64,000 nt of DNA from contig JAAWWF010000001.1 of assembly GCA_021404565.1 (NCBI GenBank), forward strand, positions 419,613 through 483,612. The letters run 5' to 3'. Numbering within the stretch: the stretch's first letter is position 1; each line of letters opens with the position of its first letter. This document shows, in pieces, positions 50,790-59,716 of this stretch. The notes under the pieces were generated by a model, which was not told where the DNA came from, ran no database searches, and saw nothing but the letters and a program-made list of their open reading frames with translations. Both the position numbers and the translations under genes were made by a program. This DNA comes from Roseivirga sp. (GTDB lineage: Bacteria; Bacteroidota; Bacteroidia; Cytophagales; Cyclobacteriaceae).

Positions 50790-53495
50790 TTATTCATACC
50801 TCAGCGAATCAACCGGGTTGATTTTGGCTGATTTGACTGTCTGAAAGCTTACGGTGATCAAGGCAATGCCCACCACGATTAGGGTAGCCAGACCGAACAC
50901 CAGCAAATTAATGGAGGTACGATATTCAAAGCCCTGCAGCCAGCCTTCCATGGTATAGTATATCAGCGGCCAGGCGATCACGTTCGAGATCAGGATCAAT
51001 ACGATAAACTCCTTAGAGAGTAGGTAGAACAATCCGGGAACAGATGCTCCCAGCACTTTTCTGATGCCTATCTCCTTGGTGCGCTTCATGGCAGTGAAAG
51101 CCGACAAACCGAAAAGTCCCAGGCAGCCAATGAAAATCGCCAGCACGGCAAAGACAGAGAACAAGGACTGAAACTGATCTTCTGACTTGTACTGCTGATC
51201 GAAGTATTCATCCAGGAAGAAGTACTCAAAAGGATTGCCGGGGAAAGTTGTGTCCCACTGGGCTTTCACCGCATCCAGAGCCTGATCTATATTCTGGCGA
51301 TTGATCTTCACCATATAGTACTCTACCTGGAATGGGCTGTAGAAGAAGATAGACGGTATCGCCTTAATTCTTAAAGATTCGTGATTATAGTCTTTTACCA
51401 CAGCTCTCACGGTAGCGGTAAATCTAAAATTCTCAATCACCACCTGCTTGTTCACTATATCTTCAGGACTCTCATAGCCTAGTAGCTTCACTGCATTTTC
51501 AGTCACCATCACCGTAGCCTGATTTTGAGGATCACCGAAAACGTAATCCTTTCCGGCCACGATCTCCAGTCCCAAAGTACTGATGAGGTGATGATCCACT
51601 CCTACCCCGTTCATAGGGAAAGTTTCACCAGCGGGCTGAGTAACACCTCTGACATCTCCTTTGAACCTGATTTTCTTACCAGGTACCATGCTCGAACCTG
51701 CCACACTAATGATATTCGGATTTTTGGCCAATTCATCCCTGAAGGAGTTAACCTGCTGTACACGACCTTCCTGCGTGGGACTGGCAATAGCCGCCCTTTC
51801 TACCACAATGGTTTGCTCCAGGTCAAAGCCCAGATCGGCAGACTTAACATACTGCATCTGACGATACACCGTGAAAGTACCGATGATCAGAGCCGCTGAA
51901 GCTGCGAACTGAAATACGACCAGCACCTTACGCAAGATTACCCCTGTACCAGAGTTTCTGAACTTGCCTTTCAGTGTGCTTACCGGTTTGAAAGACGAAA
52001 GTACCAGGGCTGGGTAAAAACCAGAGATAAAGGAACCGAATAAGAAGATGCCAATTAAAGTATACCAGAGCATGCCATTCTCCCAGATCAGCACCTCGGA
52101 CGGGATTCCACTCATTTGATAAAAAGAAGGAAGGGCAATGGCAATCAATACAATGGCCAGGATGATGGCGAGTAAATTAATAGCCACAGATTCAAACATA
52201 AACTGCCTGATGAGCTGTGCTCTTTGCGAGCCAAGCACCTTTCGGATGCCTACTTCTTTGGCCCTGTCCAGCGAACGGGAAGTAGCCAGGTTGATATAAT
52301 TAACCCAGGCGATTACTACGATAAAAATCGCGATGATAGAAAGGAAGATGATCGGCTCAGCACTTCCGTTAAGTTCTGCCTCATCACTCAAGTGTGAATC
52401 CAGGTGGATTCGCTCAAGCGGTTGCAGGTGTAAGTCATTCCGTCCTCCCTGATCCTTTAGTTCAGGCATGTGTTTGTCTACAAAAGGTGGAAGTTTGGCT
52501 TCAAGCGCCATTGGATCTGTTCCCTCAGCCAGCTTTACATAAGTATAGAAGTCTTTGCGCTGCCAGCCCGTTTTATAACGTGTGAGTGCACCATCGAAAC
52601 GAGTGTAGAGCGTGGGAGTAGAAATGAGTACCTCGAATTTCAAATGTGTATTGGGTTCCAAATCCTTAAACACACCGGTTACCACACAGTTTTCATCATT
52701 GAAATCATCATCTTTCAACCTCAAACGCTTTCCTATTGGATCTTCATTACCAAAGTACTTTTTAGCGGTACTTTCCGAGATCACCATGGTTAAAGGCTCA
52801 GCCAGAGCTGTTGCAGCATCCCCCTGCACCATAGGCACATCAAACAGCGATAAAAAAGTAGGACTGGCGTACAAAAACTTTCTGTGCTTCAGTTGAATGG
52901 GTTGTCCCTGTCCTTCTTCATAGGTAATGACCACATTGTTCTTAGAGCCCATATTATACAAGTGGGCCCAACCTTCTACTTCAGGGAACTCCGTCTGCAT
53001 ATCAGGCCCTACAGCCGGGTAATTTTCGGCACTATGGAAGACCTGTTCACCGTTTTGATAGATATCGAGACTTACCCGATAAAGGCTTTCTGAATCTTTC
53101 TGATAAGTATCAAAACTCGATTCGAATGTGACATAATGTAAGATCAACAAAGCACCTGCTATGCCTATGGCAAGCCCGGAAATGTTGATCATGGAATACA
53201 CCTTATTCTTAAGGAGAGACCTGAGTGTAATTTTGAGATAGTTTGAGAACATGACGTTTTTATGGTTGTTGTTATTGATTCTGAGTTTATCGAAGATCAG
53301 GTAGCTTCTGAACGACCTCATGACCGTCCAGCAGTAGTTGCGCCTGGCATAGCCTACATTGTACCAGCGGCAGTTGAGCATGAACTCTTCCTGAAGATCA
53401 CCTTCGATCTCTTCAAGCCAGCGTTCGCTGCAAAACCACCTGAGCAGCCATAGCGGCCAGCGTGGCGGTGTAGGTGATTTATCGTTGTAAGACAT
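50790..53495 (-). CDS. FtsX/MacB-type permease with N-terminal prefix domain (3)
   Basis: The start was set at the ATG at 53495, giving MSYNDKSPTPPRWPLWLLRWFCSERWLEEIEGDLQEEF, the normal prefix-domain opening. A longer frame reaches 53522. Residue 1 overlaps the padR gene by 17 nt. The layout is as in the other prefix permeases: helix KVYSMINISGLAIGIAGALLILHYV, MacB-like periplasmic domain, three helices with VGIRKVLGSQRAQ, then a second half with IGIRKVLGAS and C-terminal NPVDSLRYE. There is no ATPase gene beside it. As part of a PadR-permease pair it presumably exports or mechanically transmits a signal. Its substrate is unknown. Confidence 0.85.
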   Translation of the reverse strand: MSYNDKSPTPPRWPLWLLRWFCSERWLEEIEGDLQEEFMLNCRWYNVGYARRNYCWTVMRSFRSYLIFDKLRINNNNHKNVMFSNYLKITLRSLLKNKVYSMINISGLAIGIAGALLILHYVTFESSFDTYQKDSESLYRVSLDIYQNGEQVFHSAENYPAVGPDMQTEFPEVEGWAHLYNMGSKNNVVITYEEGQGQPIQLKHRKFLYASPTFLSLFDVPMVQGDAATALAEPLTMVISESTAKKYFGNEDPIGKRLRLKDDDFNDENCVVTGVFKDLEPNTHLKFEVLISTPTLYTRFDGALTRYKTGWQRKDFYTYVKLAEGTDPMALEAKLPPFVDKHMPELKDQGGRNDLHLQPLERIHLDSHLSDEAELNGSAEPIIFLSIIAIFIVVIAWVNYINLATSRSLDRAKEVGIRKVLGSQRAQLIRQFMFESVAINLLAIILAIVLIAIALPSFYQMSGIPSEVLIWENGMLWYTLIGIFLFGSFISGFYPALVLSSFKPVSTLKGKFRNSGTGVILRKVLVVFQFAASAALIIGTFTVYRQMQYVKSADLGFDLEQTIVVERAAIASPTQEGRVQQVNSFRDELAKNPNIISVAGSSMVPGKKIRFKGDVRGVTQPAGETFPMNGVGVDHHLISTLGLEIVAGKDYVFGDPQNQATVMVTENAVKLLGYESPEDIVNKQVVIENFRFTATVRAVVKDYNHESLRIKAIPSIFFYSPFQVEYYMVKINRQNIDQALDAVKAQWDTTFPGNPFEYFFLDEYFDQQYKSEDQFQSLFSVFAVLAIFIGCLGLFGLSAFTAMKRTKEIGIRKVLGASVPGLFYLLSKEFIVLILISNVIAWPLIYYTMEGWLQGFEYRTSINLLVFGLATLIVVGIALITVSFQTVKSAKINPVDSLRYE

Positions 53496-53808
53496 AAGTA
53501 GGGATAGAGTTCCAAATACCATCGCGCAGCGACTTAGCCTCTTTCAGGCTCCTGACACCATAAGGTGTAATAGAAAAATACCGCTTTCGCTTACCTCCCC
53601 TGATCTTAGTAGCCTCACCAAGAGCAGAATTGAGATAGGCTTTTTTCTCAAGACGGTAAAGTGTAGAATGGATCACGCTCAGGTTGATCTTTCTATCTGT
53701 TCGTTGTTCCACCTCCAGTTTAACATTAATGCCATAAGCATCCCCTTCTAACAGTGCCACGGTAAGCAGTACCAGCTCTTCGAATTCACCAAGGTAAGTC
53801 CCTTTCAT
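53479..53808 (-). CDS. PadR-family transcriptional regulator (2)
   Basis: The 109-aa winged helix has YLGEFEELVLLTVALLEGDAYG, the recognition region SVIHSTLYRLEKKAYLNSALGE and the wing IRGGKRKRYFSITPYGV. It is similar to the other PadR (21890-22231) and is again the first gene of a padR-permease transcript, here overlapping the permease by 17 nt. A motif related to the operator before the first padR lies at 53818-53832, 9 nt before its start. Confidence 0.9.
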   Translation of the reverse strand: MKGTYLGEFEELVLLTVALLEGDAYGINVKLEVEQRTDRKINLSVIHSTLYRLEKKAYLNSALGEATKIRGGKRKRYFSITPYGVRSLKEAKSLRDGIWNSIPTYVLQR

Positions 53809-53817
53809 TTTTATATT

Positions 53818-53832
53818 TTACTATTTTGAAAA
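53818..53832 (-). promoter_or_regulatory. PadR operator-like motif before padR (2)
   Basis: Read on the minus strand, TTTTCAAAATAGTAA resembles TTTTACGAATAGGTAA found before padR (1) and the S41 protease, in the same position relative to the start codon, and both are followed by ATATA. Shared placement suggests the operator class, but the match is imperfect. Confidence 0.45.
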
Positions 53833-53907
53833 TAATATAGAGGAAGTATATCTATTTTTTACCTCATATCAAAACACTCACACCTTCCGGTGTCAGTGCT
53901 TTATCAG

Positions 53908-53928
53908 CTATCTGTCTTTTACAGATAG
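53908..53928. promoter_or_regulatory. Perfect inverted repeat (CTATCTGT-N5-ACAGATAG)
   Basis: The 8-bp arms at 53908-53915 and 53921-53928 are perfect and surround CTTTT. It lies in the gap between the divergent padR (2) and the first tandem permease. No T tract follows, so an operator is as likely as a hairpin. Another small inverted repeat CACC-TTCC-GGTG lies near 53880-53891. Confidence 0.45.
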
Positions 53929-53974
53929 ACTCTCAAACTTGCAAGAAGTTACATTCCGGTTTGAATTTTGGCTG

Positions 53975-54122
53975 TCCGCTCAGCGGAATTTGAATCCATA
54001 CAACCATTTGATTGTATCGCTCAACAATTTTAATCTCTCTATACGGCCCAAAAACGGCATTTTTACATTAGAAAAATCTCTAAGGTCAAACACAATCAAC
54101 AATCACTCAAAATTCTCCGGTC
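53975..54122 (+). promoter_or_regulatory. Duplicated 5' region of tandem permease 1
   Basis: About 150 nt before the start at 54123 are similar to those before the next permease (56859-57008). Conserved elements are TCCGC-TCA-GCGGA (53975-53987), ATACAA-N8-TTGTAT (53998-54017), CGCTCAAC, TTTTTACATTAG, and the final CAATCACTCAAAA-CTCCGG ahead of ATG. The two hairpins keep pairing while changing bases. No promoter core is clear; TACATTAG differs by one base from TAnnTTTG. Confidence 0.6.
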
Positions 54123-56591
54123 ATGAAAAACATCACACTAGCGCTACGGGTATTAATTAAAGATAAGTTCTATTCCTTGTTGAATATCCTGGGCCTCGCT
54201 GTAGGCTTAGCAGTGGCGATGATCATTTTTCTCTATGTCCAGAGTGACCTGAGCTACGATAAGATGCACAGCAATCACGATCATATCTTCAGGGTCACCT
54301 CCACCTACATTGTAAGTGGTAAAGCAGACAATTTCTCCGTGTCCTCTCAGTTTCTTCCCAAAGCCTTACAGGCAGAGTACACTGAGATTGAGAAGTATGT
54401 AAGAATGCGTCCCGGAGGCAGAGTACTGTTCACCTATGGCGACAAGAAGTTTTTTGAGAGTGGAGTTTTCTTTGCCGACTCTTCTACCTTTTCTGTTTTT
54501 GATTACGAATTGCTGGAAGGGGACCCCAGCACAGTACTCGATAACCCCAATACCATTATCCTAACTGAAAGTCTGGCCAAAAAGCATTTTGGAAACAGGA
54601 ACCCCATTGGAGAAATTCTGGAGACCCCACAGTATCGCCTTCAGGTCAATGGTATTATGAAAGACCTCCCTGAAAATGTACACATTCCTATTGATGGTTT
54701 CATATCCTACGCCACACTGGAGACAAACAAGGAGCTGCTCGAACAACAGAGAGTCAGTGGAGGATTGTGGACCCCAACAGATTTTGTTTTCCTGCAGTTT
54801 CGTCAGCCCGAGGGTGCCCAGAAAGTGCTGGATCAGTTCTCAAGATTTTATGACAAATACATGGCTCCCTTTGTGCAACAGGCCAATATGGACATATCAT
54901 TCAAGCCTGCTTTTATGCCCATTGCCGACATGCATTTCACCAATAATCCACCTCAGTTTGACCTTCCAACCGGCAATAAAAATTACACCTATATCTTCAC
55001 GGCCATCGGCATATTTATCTTGCTTTTGGCTTCTATCAACTATATGAACCTGGCCTCCGCCCGGGCGGCCAACCGTTCAAAAGAGGTAGGTGTAAGGAAA
55101 GCCCTGGGCTCTACCAAAGCGGCCCTGATGGCTCAGTTTATGAGTGAGTCAATTGTAATTGCACTTGTTTCACTTTTATTGGCTTCCGGGCTGGTGGCAG
55201 GACTTGTCGAAGGTATCGGTATATCCAATGCGCTTGATAAACACCTTACTTTTGCTCCTTTGAGCAATCCCACCTTCAGCCTCAGCTTTGTCGCAATCAC
55301 CGTGTTGATCGGTATAATTTCAGGTCTATATCCTGCTTTTTTCCTCTCATCAATATCTACGACCAGTGCTTTGAAAGGAGCTGCAAAGAGTGGTAAAGGA
55401 AGTATGAATATGAGAAGAGTACTGGTGACCTTTCAGTTCTTTATCTCTATTGCGGTAATCATCTCCACGCTGATGATGAAGAATCAGATTGAGTTTCTCA
55501 GCGGCCAGGACCTGGGTTTCAACAAAGAAAACGTTGTAATCATCAACATGCAGGACACTACCGTCAGTAATCGCCTTGATTTTATCAAAGGAGAGTTGAT
55601 GCAAAATCCAAATATTCTTGGAGTTACAGATGCAGTAGTGGTAGGAGGAGATGCTACTCTGGGTAACAACCTCCTCGGTGCCAGTAAGTCGCTGATCAGG
55701 GCCGAAACGGCTGATTCGATCGTATCAGATCAAACCTACCCGGTGATGTTTATTGGCGATGACTATGTCAAAACCATGAAACTGGAGTTAGTGGCAGGTC
55801 GTGACTTTGATAAAGACAAGCCCTCAGACCCCCGCACCGGTGTGCTTGTGAATGAAGCCATGGCCAGAAGAATGGGCTGGGAAGAGCCCCTGGGAAGAGA
55901 AATCGGACTTCCCTTTGGAGGTGAATTACCTAAGGTTATCGGAGTTATTAAAGACTTCAATGCCTTCTCTCTACATACATCTATAGAGCCCATGGTAATC
56001 TTCCATTACAAAAACAATCCATTCATTACTCAGCAATTCGGAGGACTCCCCTCTTTTCATATCAGCGTAAGCGGAAAGGGACTTTCAGGAACCATGGACT
56101 ATCTGGAACGGACATTTACGGAACTCGATCCGGGACACCCTTTCGAATATCGTTTTCTGGATACACGGGCTGAAGAACTCTACAGAGCTGATACCCGTCA
56201 GAGCAAACTTACCGGCACCCTATCCTATATTTGTATTTTCATTTCATGTTTGGGGCTCCTTGGACTCGCCTCTTTCAGTACTTCTCAGCGTATCAAAGAG
56301 ATTGGCGTAAGAAAAGTATTGGGTGCGAGCATCTTCCAATTGGTGTATATGATTTTCAGGGATGTTCTGGCTTTGATTATCATCGGTTTTGTCATATCCA
56401 TACCCGTTTCTTACTACATCATAGACCAGTGGCTTCAGGAATTTGCTTACCAGATGCCCCTGGCACAGACCCTGGCTCTGGCTGCTTTGCTATCTGGTGT
56501 TCTGGCCATAGCGGTTGCTTTCATTACAGTAAGCTATCACTCCTTAAAAGCCGCAAGTCAAAACCCGGTCAAGGCACTCAGGTATGAATAG
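54123..56591 (+). CDS. FtsX/MacB-type permease without prefix domain (tandem copy 1)
   Basis: The 822-aa membrane protein starts directly with the first helix region MKNITLALRVLIKDKFYSLLNILGLAVGLAVAMIIFLYVQ. A periplasmic MacB-type domain follows, then three helices (YTYIFTAIGIFILLLASINYMNLASARA), the coupling motif VGVRKALGS, a second periplasmic domain and three helices with IGVRKVLGASIF, ending NPVKALRYE. It is the first of three tandem homologs (also 57009 and 59717). No ATPase is encoded near it, so it must share one. The C-terminal 130 residues are nearly the same as in the next copy, although the middle is diverged. Confidence 0.86.
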   Translation: MKNITLALRVLIKDKFYSLLNILGLAVGLAVAMIIFLYVQSDLSYDKMHSNHDHIFRVTSTYIVSGKADNFSVSSQFLPKALQAEYTEIEKYVRMRPGGRVLFTYGDKKFFESGVFFADSSTFSVFDYELLEGDPSTVLDNPNTIILTESLAKKHFGNRNPIGEILETPQYRLQVNGIMKDLPENVHIPIDGFISYATLETNKELLEQQRVSGGLWTPTDFVFLQFRQPEGAQKVLDQFSRFYDKYMAPFVQQANMDISFKPAFMPIADMHFTNNPPQFDLPTGNKNYTYIFTAIGIFILLLASINYMNLASARAANRSKEVGVRKALGSTKAALMAQFMSESIVIALVSLLLASGLVAGLVEGIGISNALDKHLTFAPLSNPTFSLSFVAITVLIGIISGLYPAFFLSSISTTSALKGAAKSGKGSMNMRRVLVTFQFFISIAVIISTLMMKNQIEFLSGQDLGFNKENVVIINMQDTTVSNRLDFIKGELMQNPNILGVTDAVVVGGDATLGNNLLGASKSLIRAETADSIVSDQTYPVMFIGDDYVKTMKLELVAGRDFDKDKPSDPRTGVLVNEAMARRMGWEEPLGREIGLPFGGELPKVIGVIKDFNAFSLHTSIEPMVIFHYKNNPFITQQFGGLPSFHISVSGKGLSGTMDYLERTFTELDPGHPFEYRFLDTRAEELYRADTRQSKLTGTLSYICIFISCLGLLGLASFSTSQRIKEIGVRKVLGASIFQLVYMIFRDVLALIIIGFVISIPVSYYIIDQWLQEFAYQMPLAQTLALAALLSGVLAIAVAFITVSYHSLKAASQNPVKALRYE

Positions 56592-56858
56592 TCTTTAGAA
56601 AACAGACAGGCTCAGAAAAGAATCTGGCAACCAGGGTTGGCTATGAGGTTAATATCTTCTTCTCCATCGGAGAAGATAAACCTCAGGGAATACTTATTGG
56701 CAAGCGCCTGAAAAAGGATGTAAGCCTTATAGCAACAATCAGTAAGTTGAAAGTCATTTTGAACCGGACGGATACAACCGTTCACGGCATTTGAATCTCG
56801 GCTTATCCTTCCCTATTCCTCGGGGAACAAACAGCGTCTTTATCGGACGCTTTTTGCT
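56592..56858. other. Intergenic stretch with hairpin and terminator
   Basis: Between tandem permeases 1 and 2 lie a long imperfect hairpin (GAGGTT at 56645-56650 pairs with AACCTC at 56679-56684 around TATCTTC...GAAGATA) and, at 56833-56855, AGCGTC-TTTATCG-GACGCT followed by five T, which is a plausible rho-independent terminator. No gene is visible. The remaining 150 nt to 57008 are the duplicated 5' region. Confidence 0.5.
56833..56855 (+). terminator. Terminator upstream of tandem permease 2
   Basis: AGCGTC (56833-56838) and GACGCT (56846-56851) form a 6-bp stem with a 7-nt loop, followed by TTTTTG. It lies 242 nt past the stop of the first copy and 154 nt before the second, so it could be the terminator of the first or an attenuator for the second. 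Confidence 0.6.
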
Positions 56859-57008
56859 TTCCGTTCAGCGGAATTTGAACCCACACAGCTGTGTGATTGT
56901 ATCGCTCAACATGTTTAATCACTGTTTAAGCTCCAAAAACCGCACTTTTACATTAGCAAAAGCTCAAAAGCCAAAAAAGTCAACAATCACTCAAAAAACT
57001 CTCCGGCC
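56859..57008 (+). promoter_or_regulatory. Duplicated 5' region of tandem permease 2
   Basis: It is homologous to 53975-54122. TTCCG-TTCAG-CGGAA (56859-56873) replaces TCCGC-TCA-GCGGA, and the second structure is CACACAGCTGTGTG (56882-56895), a perfect 14-bp palindrome at the place of ATACAA-N8-TTGTAT. Conserved TTGTAT-like ATTGTATCGCTCAAC, TTTTACATTAG and CTCCGGCC-ATG complete the match. Confidence 0.6.
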
Positions 57009-59474
57009 ATGAAAAACATCACGCTCGCTCTTCGTGTTCTGCTCAAAAACAAATTCTATTCACTACTGAATATTCTAGGCCTGGCAGTAGGTCTCGCGGT
57101 AGCAATTATCATTTTTCTCTATGTCAAAAGTGACCTCAGTTTTGACAAACAACATGAGAAACATGCCAACATCTATCGCATAGATAGCAAGTTCAACATT
57201 GGGGGTAAAAATGATGAGTACGCGCTTTCTTCTCAGTTCCTTCCTCAGTTTCTGATGGCGGAATATCCGGAGATACAGAACTACACCCGACTCAGAACAG
57301 CCGGAAAAGTACTAATCCGAAGCAACGATGATCAGTTCTATGAGGATGATCTCTATTATGCTGACTCATCCATGTTCAGTCTCTTTACCCACGAATTTGT
57401 AGAAGGAGACCCCAAAACTGCACTTATAGAAGCCCGAAGTATGGTGATGACAGAGTCATTGTCTAAAAAGTACTTTGGCAATGCCAGCCCTATAGGAGAA
57501 ATCCTCAAAACAGACAATAATCAGTTTAAGGTCACAGGGGTTATCAAGGATTTGCCTGACAATGTTCACCTAAAATTTGAGGGACTGCTGTCCTACTCAA
57601 CGCTGGAAGTTAATCTGGGAGCCCTTACCCCTCAACAAAAACAAGGAGCTCTCTGGGGAGCCTCTGATTTCTCTTATTTGCTCTTCCCTCCCAACTATGA
57701 CACTGATCTTCTGTTAGATAAATTCCCTGACTTTTATGAAAAGCACATGGCACCCATTGCCAAACTGGCCAACATCAACGGTACTTTTGCTCCTAAATTT
57801 ACCTCATTGGGTGATATTCACTTTAGCTCAACGGCCCAGTTCGATCTGCCTACCGGAAACCGAAATTACACCTATGCCTTCACGGCCATCGGTATTTTCA
57901 TCCTACTTCTTGCCGTTATAAACTACGCCAATTTGGCCTCTGCGAGAGCTACAAGTCGCTCTAAGGAAGTAGGTGTTCGAAAGGTCATGGGTTCCACAAA
58001 GGGTAGCCTGATTGCTCAGTTTTTAAGCGAGTCTGTCATTATTGCTCTTATCTCTATGGTACTGGCTTTTGGTTTTGTGGCCTTATTGGTAAACGGGCTT
58101 GGCCTCGAAGGTCTGCTCGGCAGAGAGTTGGGCTTCCATCCGTTTCAGGACATGACCTTATTGTTCAGTTCCATAGGCATTACCCTCTTCATAGGCTTTA
58201 TTTCAGGTATGTACCCGGCTTTTTACCTGTCTGCGATTTCCACAGTAAAGGCACTCAAAGGTTCCGTCAAAAGCGGACCGGGCAGCATGAATATGAGAAA
58301 AGCCATGGTGGCCTTTCAATTCTTTATTTCTATCGGGGTAATCATCTCCACCCTGCTGATGAAAGATCAGATTGAGTTTCTCAACAATAAAGACCTCGGC
58401 TTCAACAAAGACAATGTGATTATTGTGCCGATTCAGGATGCCACCGTCAACAGCAAATCAGAAGCTATTAAAAATACACTCCTCGAAAACCCCGGTATTA
58501 TTGGTGTTACTGATGCGATAGCCGTAGGTGGAGATACCAATTTGGGTAACAACCTTCTCGGTGCCGGCAAAACCCTGGTGAAAATTGAAGGTGCTGACTC
58601 AATCGTAGTGGACGATACTTTCCCGGTACTTTTTGTGGGAGACGATTACCTGAAAACCATGCAGTTGGAGTTGGTAAGTGGCAGAGATTTTGACAAGAGT
58701 CAGAAGACGGATGAAACACAGGCTGTACTTGTGAATGAAGCCATGGTCGAGAAAATGGGCTGGGCAGATCCTATAGGGCGTACCGTATCTCTGCCTTTCC
58801 CTGGCGCTGTTCCTCAGAAGGTAGTAGGTATCGTTAAAGATTTTAATGCGTTTTCTCTGCATAGTGCGGTTGAGCCCACGGTGATTTTCCATAAGAATGT
58901 AAACCCGTTTTTGGCAGCTCAGGGCGGTTTCGCTTCATTCCATGTACATGTGCGTGGTGATGCACTCAAGGATGCTATGAGCCATCTTGAGCAAACCTTC
59001 AGAGAGCAGGACCCTACTCATCCCTTTGAGTATCGTTTCCTTGATACAAGGGCTGAGGACCTGTATCGAGAAGACACACGTCAGAGCAAGCTTACCGGTA
59101 TCCTTTCTTATATCTGTATTTTCATTTCCTGCCTGGGTCTTCTGGGGCTGGCTTCTTTCAGCACGTCTCAGCGGATTAAGGAAATAGGGGTAAGAAAAGT
59201 ATTAGGAGCAAGCATCTTTCAGCTGGTGTATATGATTTTCAGAGATGTGCTTGTGCTCATTGTCATTGGTTTCGTTATCTCCATACCTGTCTCCTACTAT
59301 GTGATTGATCAATGGCTACAGGAATTTGCATACAAAATGCCCCTTACACAGACATTAATGCTAGCCGCTCTGCTCTCAGGTGTTCTGGCCGTTATAGTCG
59401 CCTTCCTGACAGTTAGCTATCACTCATTGAGGGCTGCCAGTCAAAACCCGGTAAAAGCACTCAGGTACGAGTAA
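57009..59474 (+). CDS. FtsX/MacB-type permease without prefix domain (tandem copy 2)
   Basis: The 821-aa protein shares the layout of copy 1 (MKNITLALRVLLKNKFYSLLNILGLAVGLAVAIIIFLYVK opening, VGVRKVMGSTKG, IGVRKVLGASIFQLVYMIF, end NPVKALRYE). The first 50 and the last 130 residues are especially close to copy 1, whereas the periplasmic domains differ more, suggesting partial sequence homogenisation. A terminator-like hairpin (59495-59538) follows the gene, so copy 3 is on its own transcript. Substrate and ATPase are unknown. Confidence 0.87.
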   Translation: MKNITLALRVLLKNKFYSLLNILGLAVGLAVAIIIFLYVKSDLSFDKQHEKHANIYRIDSKFNIGGKNDEYALSSQFLPQFLMAEYPEIQNYTRLRTAGKVLIRSNDDQFYEDDLYYADSSMFSLFTHEFVEGDPKTALIEARSMVMTESLSKKYFGNASPIGEILKTDNNQFKVTGVIKDLPDNVHLKFEGLLSYSTLEVNLGALTPQQKQGALWGASDFSYLLFPPNYDTDLLLDKFPDFYEKHMAPIAKLANINGTFAPKFTSLGDIHFSSTAQFDLPTGNRNYTYAFTAIGIFILLLAVINYANLASARATSRSKEVGVRKVMGSTKGSLIAQFLSESVIIALISMVLAFGFVALLVNGLGLEGLLGRELGFHPFQDMTLLFSSIGITLFIGFISGMYPAFYLSAISTVKALKGSVKSGPGSMNMRKAMVAFQFFISIGVIISTLLMKDQIEFLNNKDLGFNKDNVIIVPIQDATVNSKSEAIKNTLLENPGIIGVTDAIAVGGDTNLGNNLLGAGKTLVKIEGADSIVVDDTFPVLFVGDDYLKTMQLELVSGRDFDKSQKTDETQAVLVNEAMVEKMGWADPIGRTVSLPFPGAVPQKVVGIVKDFNAFSLHSAVEPTVIFHKNVNPFLAAQGGFASFHVHVRGDALKDAMSHLEQTFREQDPTHPFEYRFLDTRAEDLYREDTRQSKLTGILSYICIFISCLGLLGLASFSTSQRIKEIGVRKVLGASIFQLVYMIFRDVLVLIVIGFVISIPVSYYVIDQWLQEFAYKMPLTQTLMLAALLSGVLAVIVAFLTVSYHSLRAASQNPVKALRYE

Positions 59475-59494
59475 TCCAATCACATAATCAGCAA

Positions 59495-59538
59495 AGAAAA
59501 AGGTCAGTTCTACCATTTGGTTGAGTTGACCTTTTTCT
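59495..59538 (+). terminator. Terminator after tandem permease 2
   Basis: AGAAAAAGGTCA (59495-59506) pairs perfectly over 12 bp with TGACCTTTTTCT (59527-59538), with the T run built into the 3' arm. The 20-nt loop is large. Confidence 0.7.
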
Positions 59539-59551
59539 CTGCCTCAAACCT

Positions 59552-59587
59552 GTACGGAATCGTGCATATTCGAGTGCGATTTCGCAC
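59552..59587. promoter_or_regulatory. Tandem inverted-repeat array before tandem permease 3
   Basis: GTACG-GAAT-CGTGC (59552-59565) and GTGCG-ATTT-CGCAC (59574-59587) are two inverted repeats, each with a 4-nt spacer. The first and the adjoining ATA match the array at 43411. They lie about 78-113 nt upstream of the sigma-54-like element at 59665-59679, which fits an enhancer-binding activator array. Confidence 0.5.
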
Positions 59588-59664
59588 AAAAGTTACTATT
59601 GTTTATTCTTGCTATTCAAGCTAACTAACTGACTGTCAATACCGAACAAAAAGGTTACAGTTTT

Positions 59665-59679
59665 TGGCATATTTAATGC
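59665..59679 (+). promoter_or_regulatory. Sigma-54-like -24/-12 promoter before tandem permease 3
   Basis: TGGCA (59665-59669), 7 nt, then TGC (59677-59679) fit the TGGCA-N7-TGC core (GG-N10-GC) of sigma-54 promoters. The start would lie near 59691, 26 nt before the ATG at 59717. The same bases form a GGCAT-N5-ATGCC inverted repeat, which is an alternative explanation. Confidence 0.5.
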
Positions 59680-59716
59680 CCTCAGTGGGAGACCAAGAAC
59701 CGGTGTTTCCACATAT

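Noticed and set aside
53967-53984. TTTTGGCTGTCCGCTCAGC as a sigma-54 promoter before tandem permease 1
   Set aside because: GG and GC are separated by 11 nt rather than 10 and the -12 half does not fit.
53939-54160. A 73-codon frame upstream of tandem permease 1 with a similar 73-codon frame at 56791-57012
   Set aside because: Both start with TTG and resemble each other only because the DNA upstream of both permeases is duplicated. The first runs into the permease start. Hairpins and a palindrome lie within the frames, so noncoding conservation explains them.
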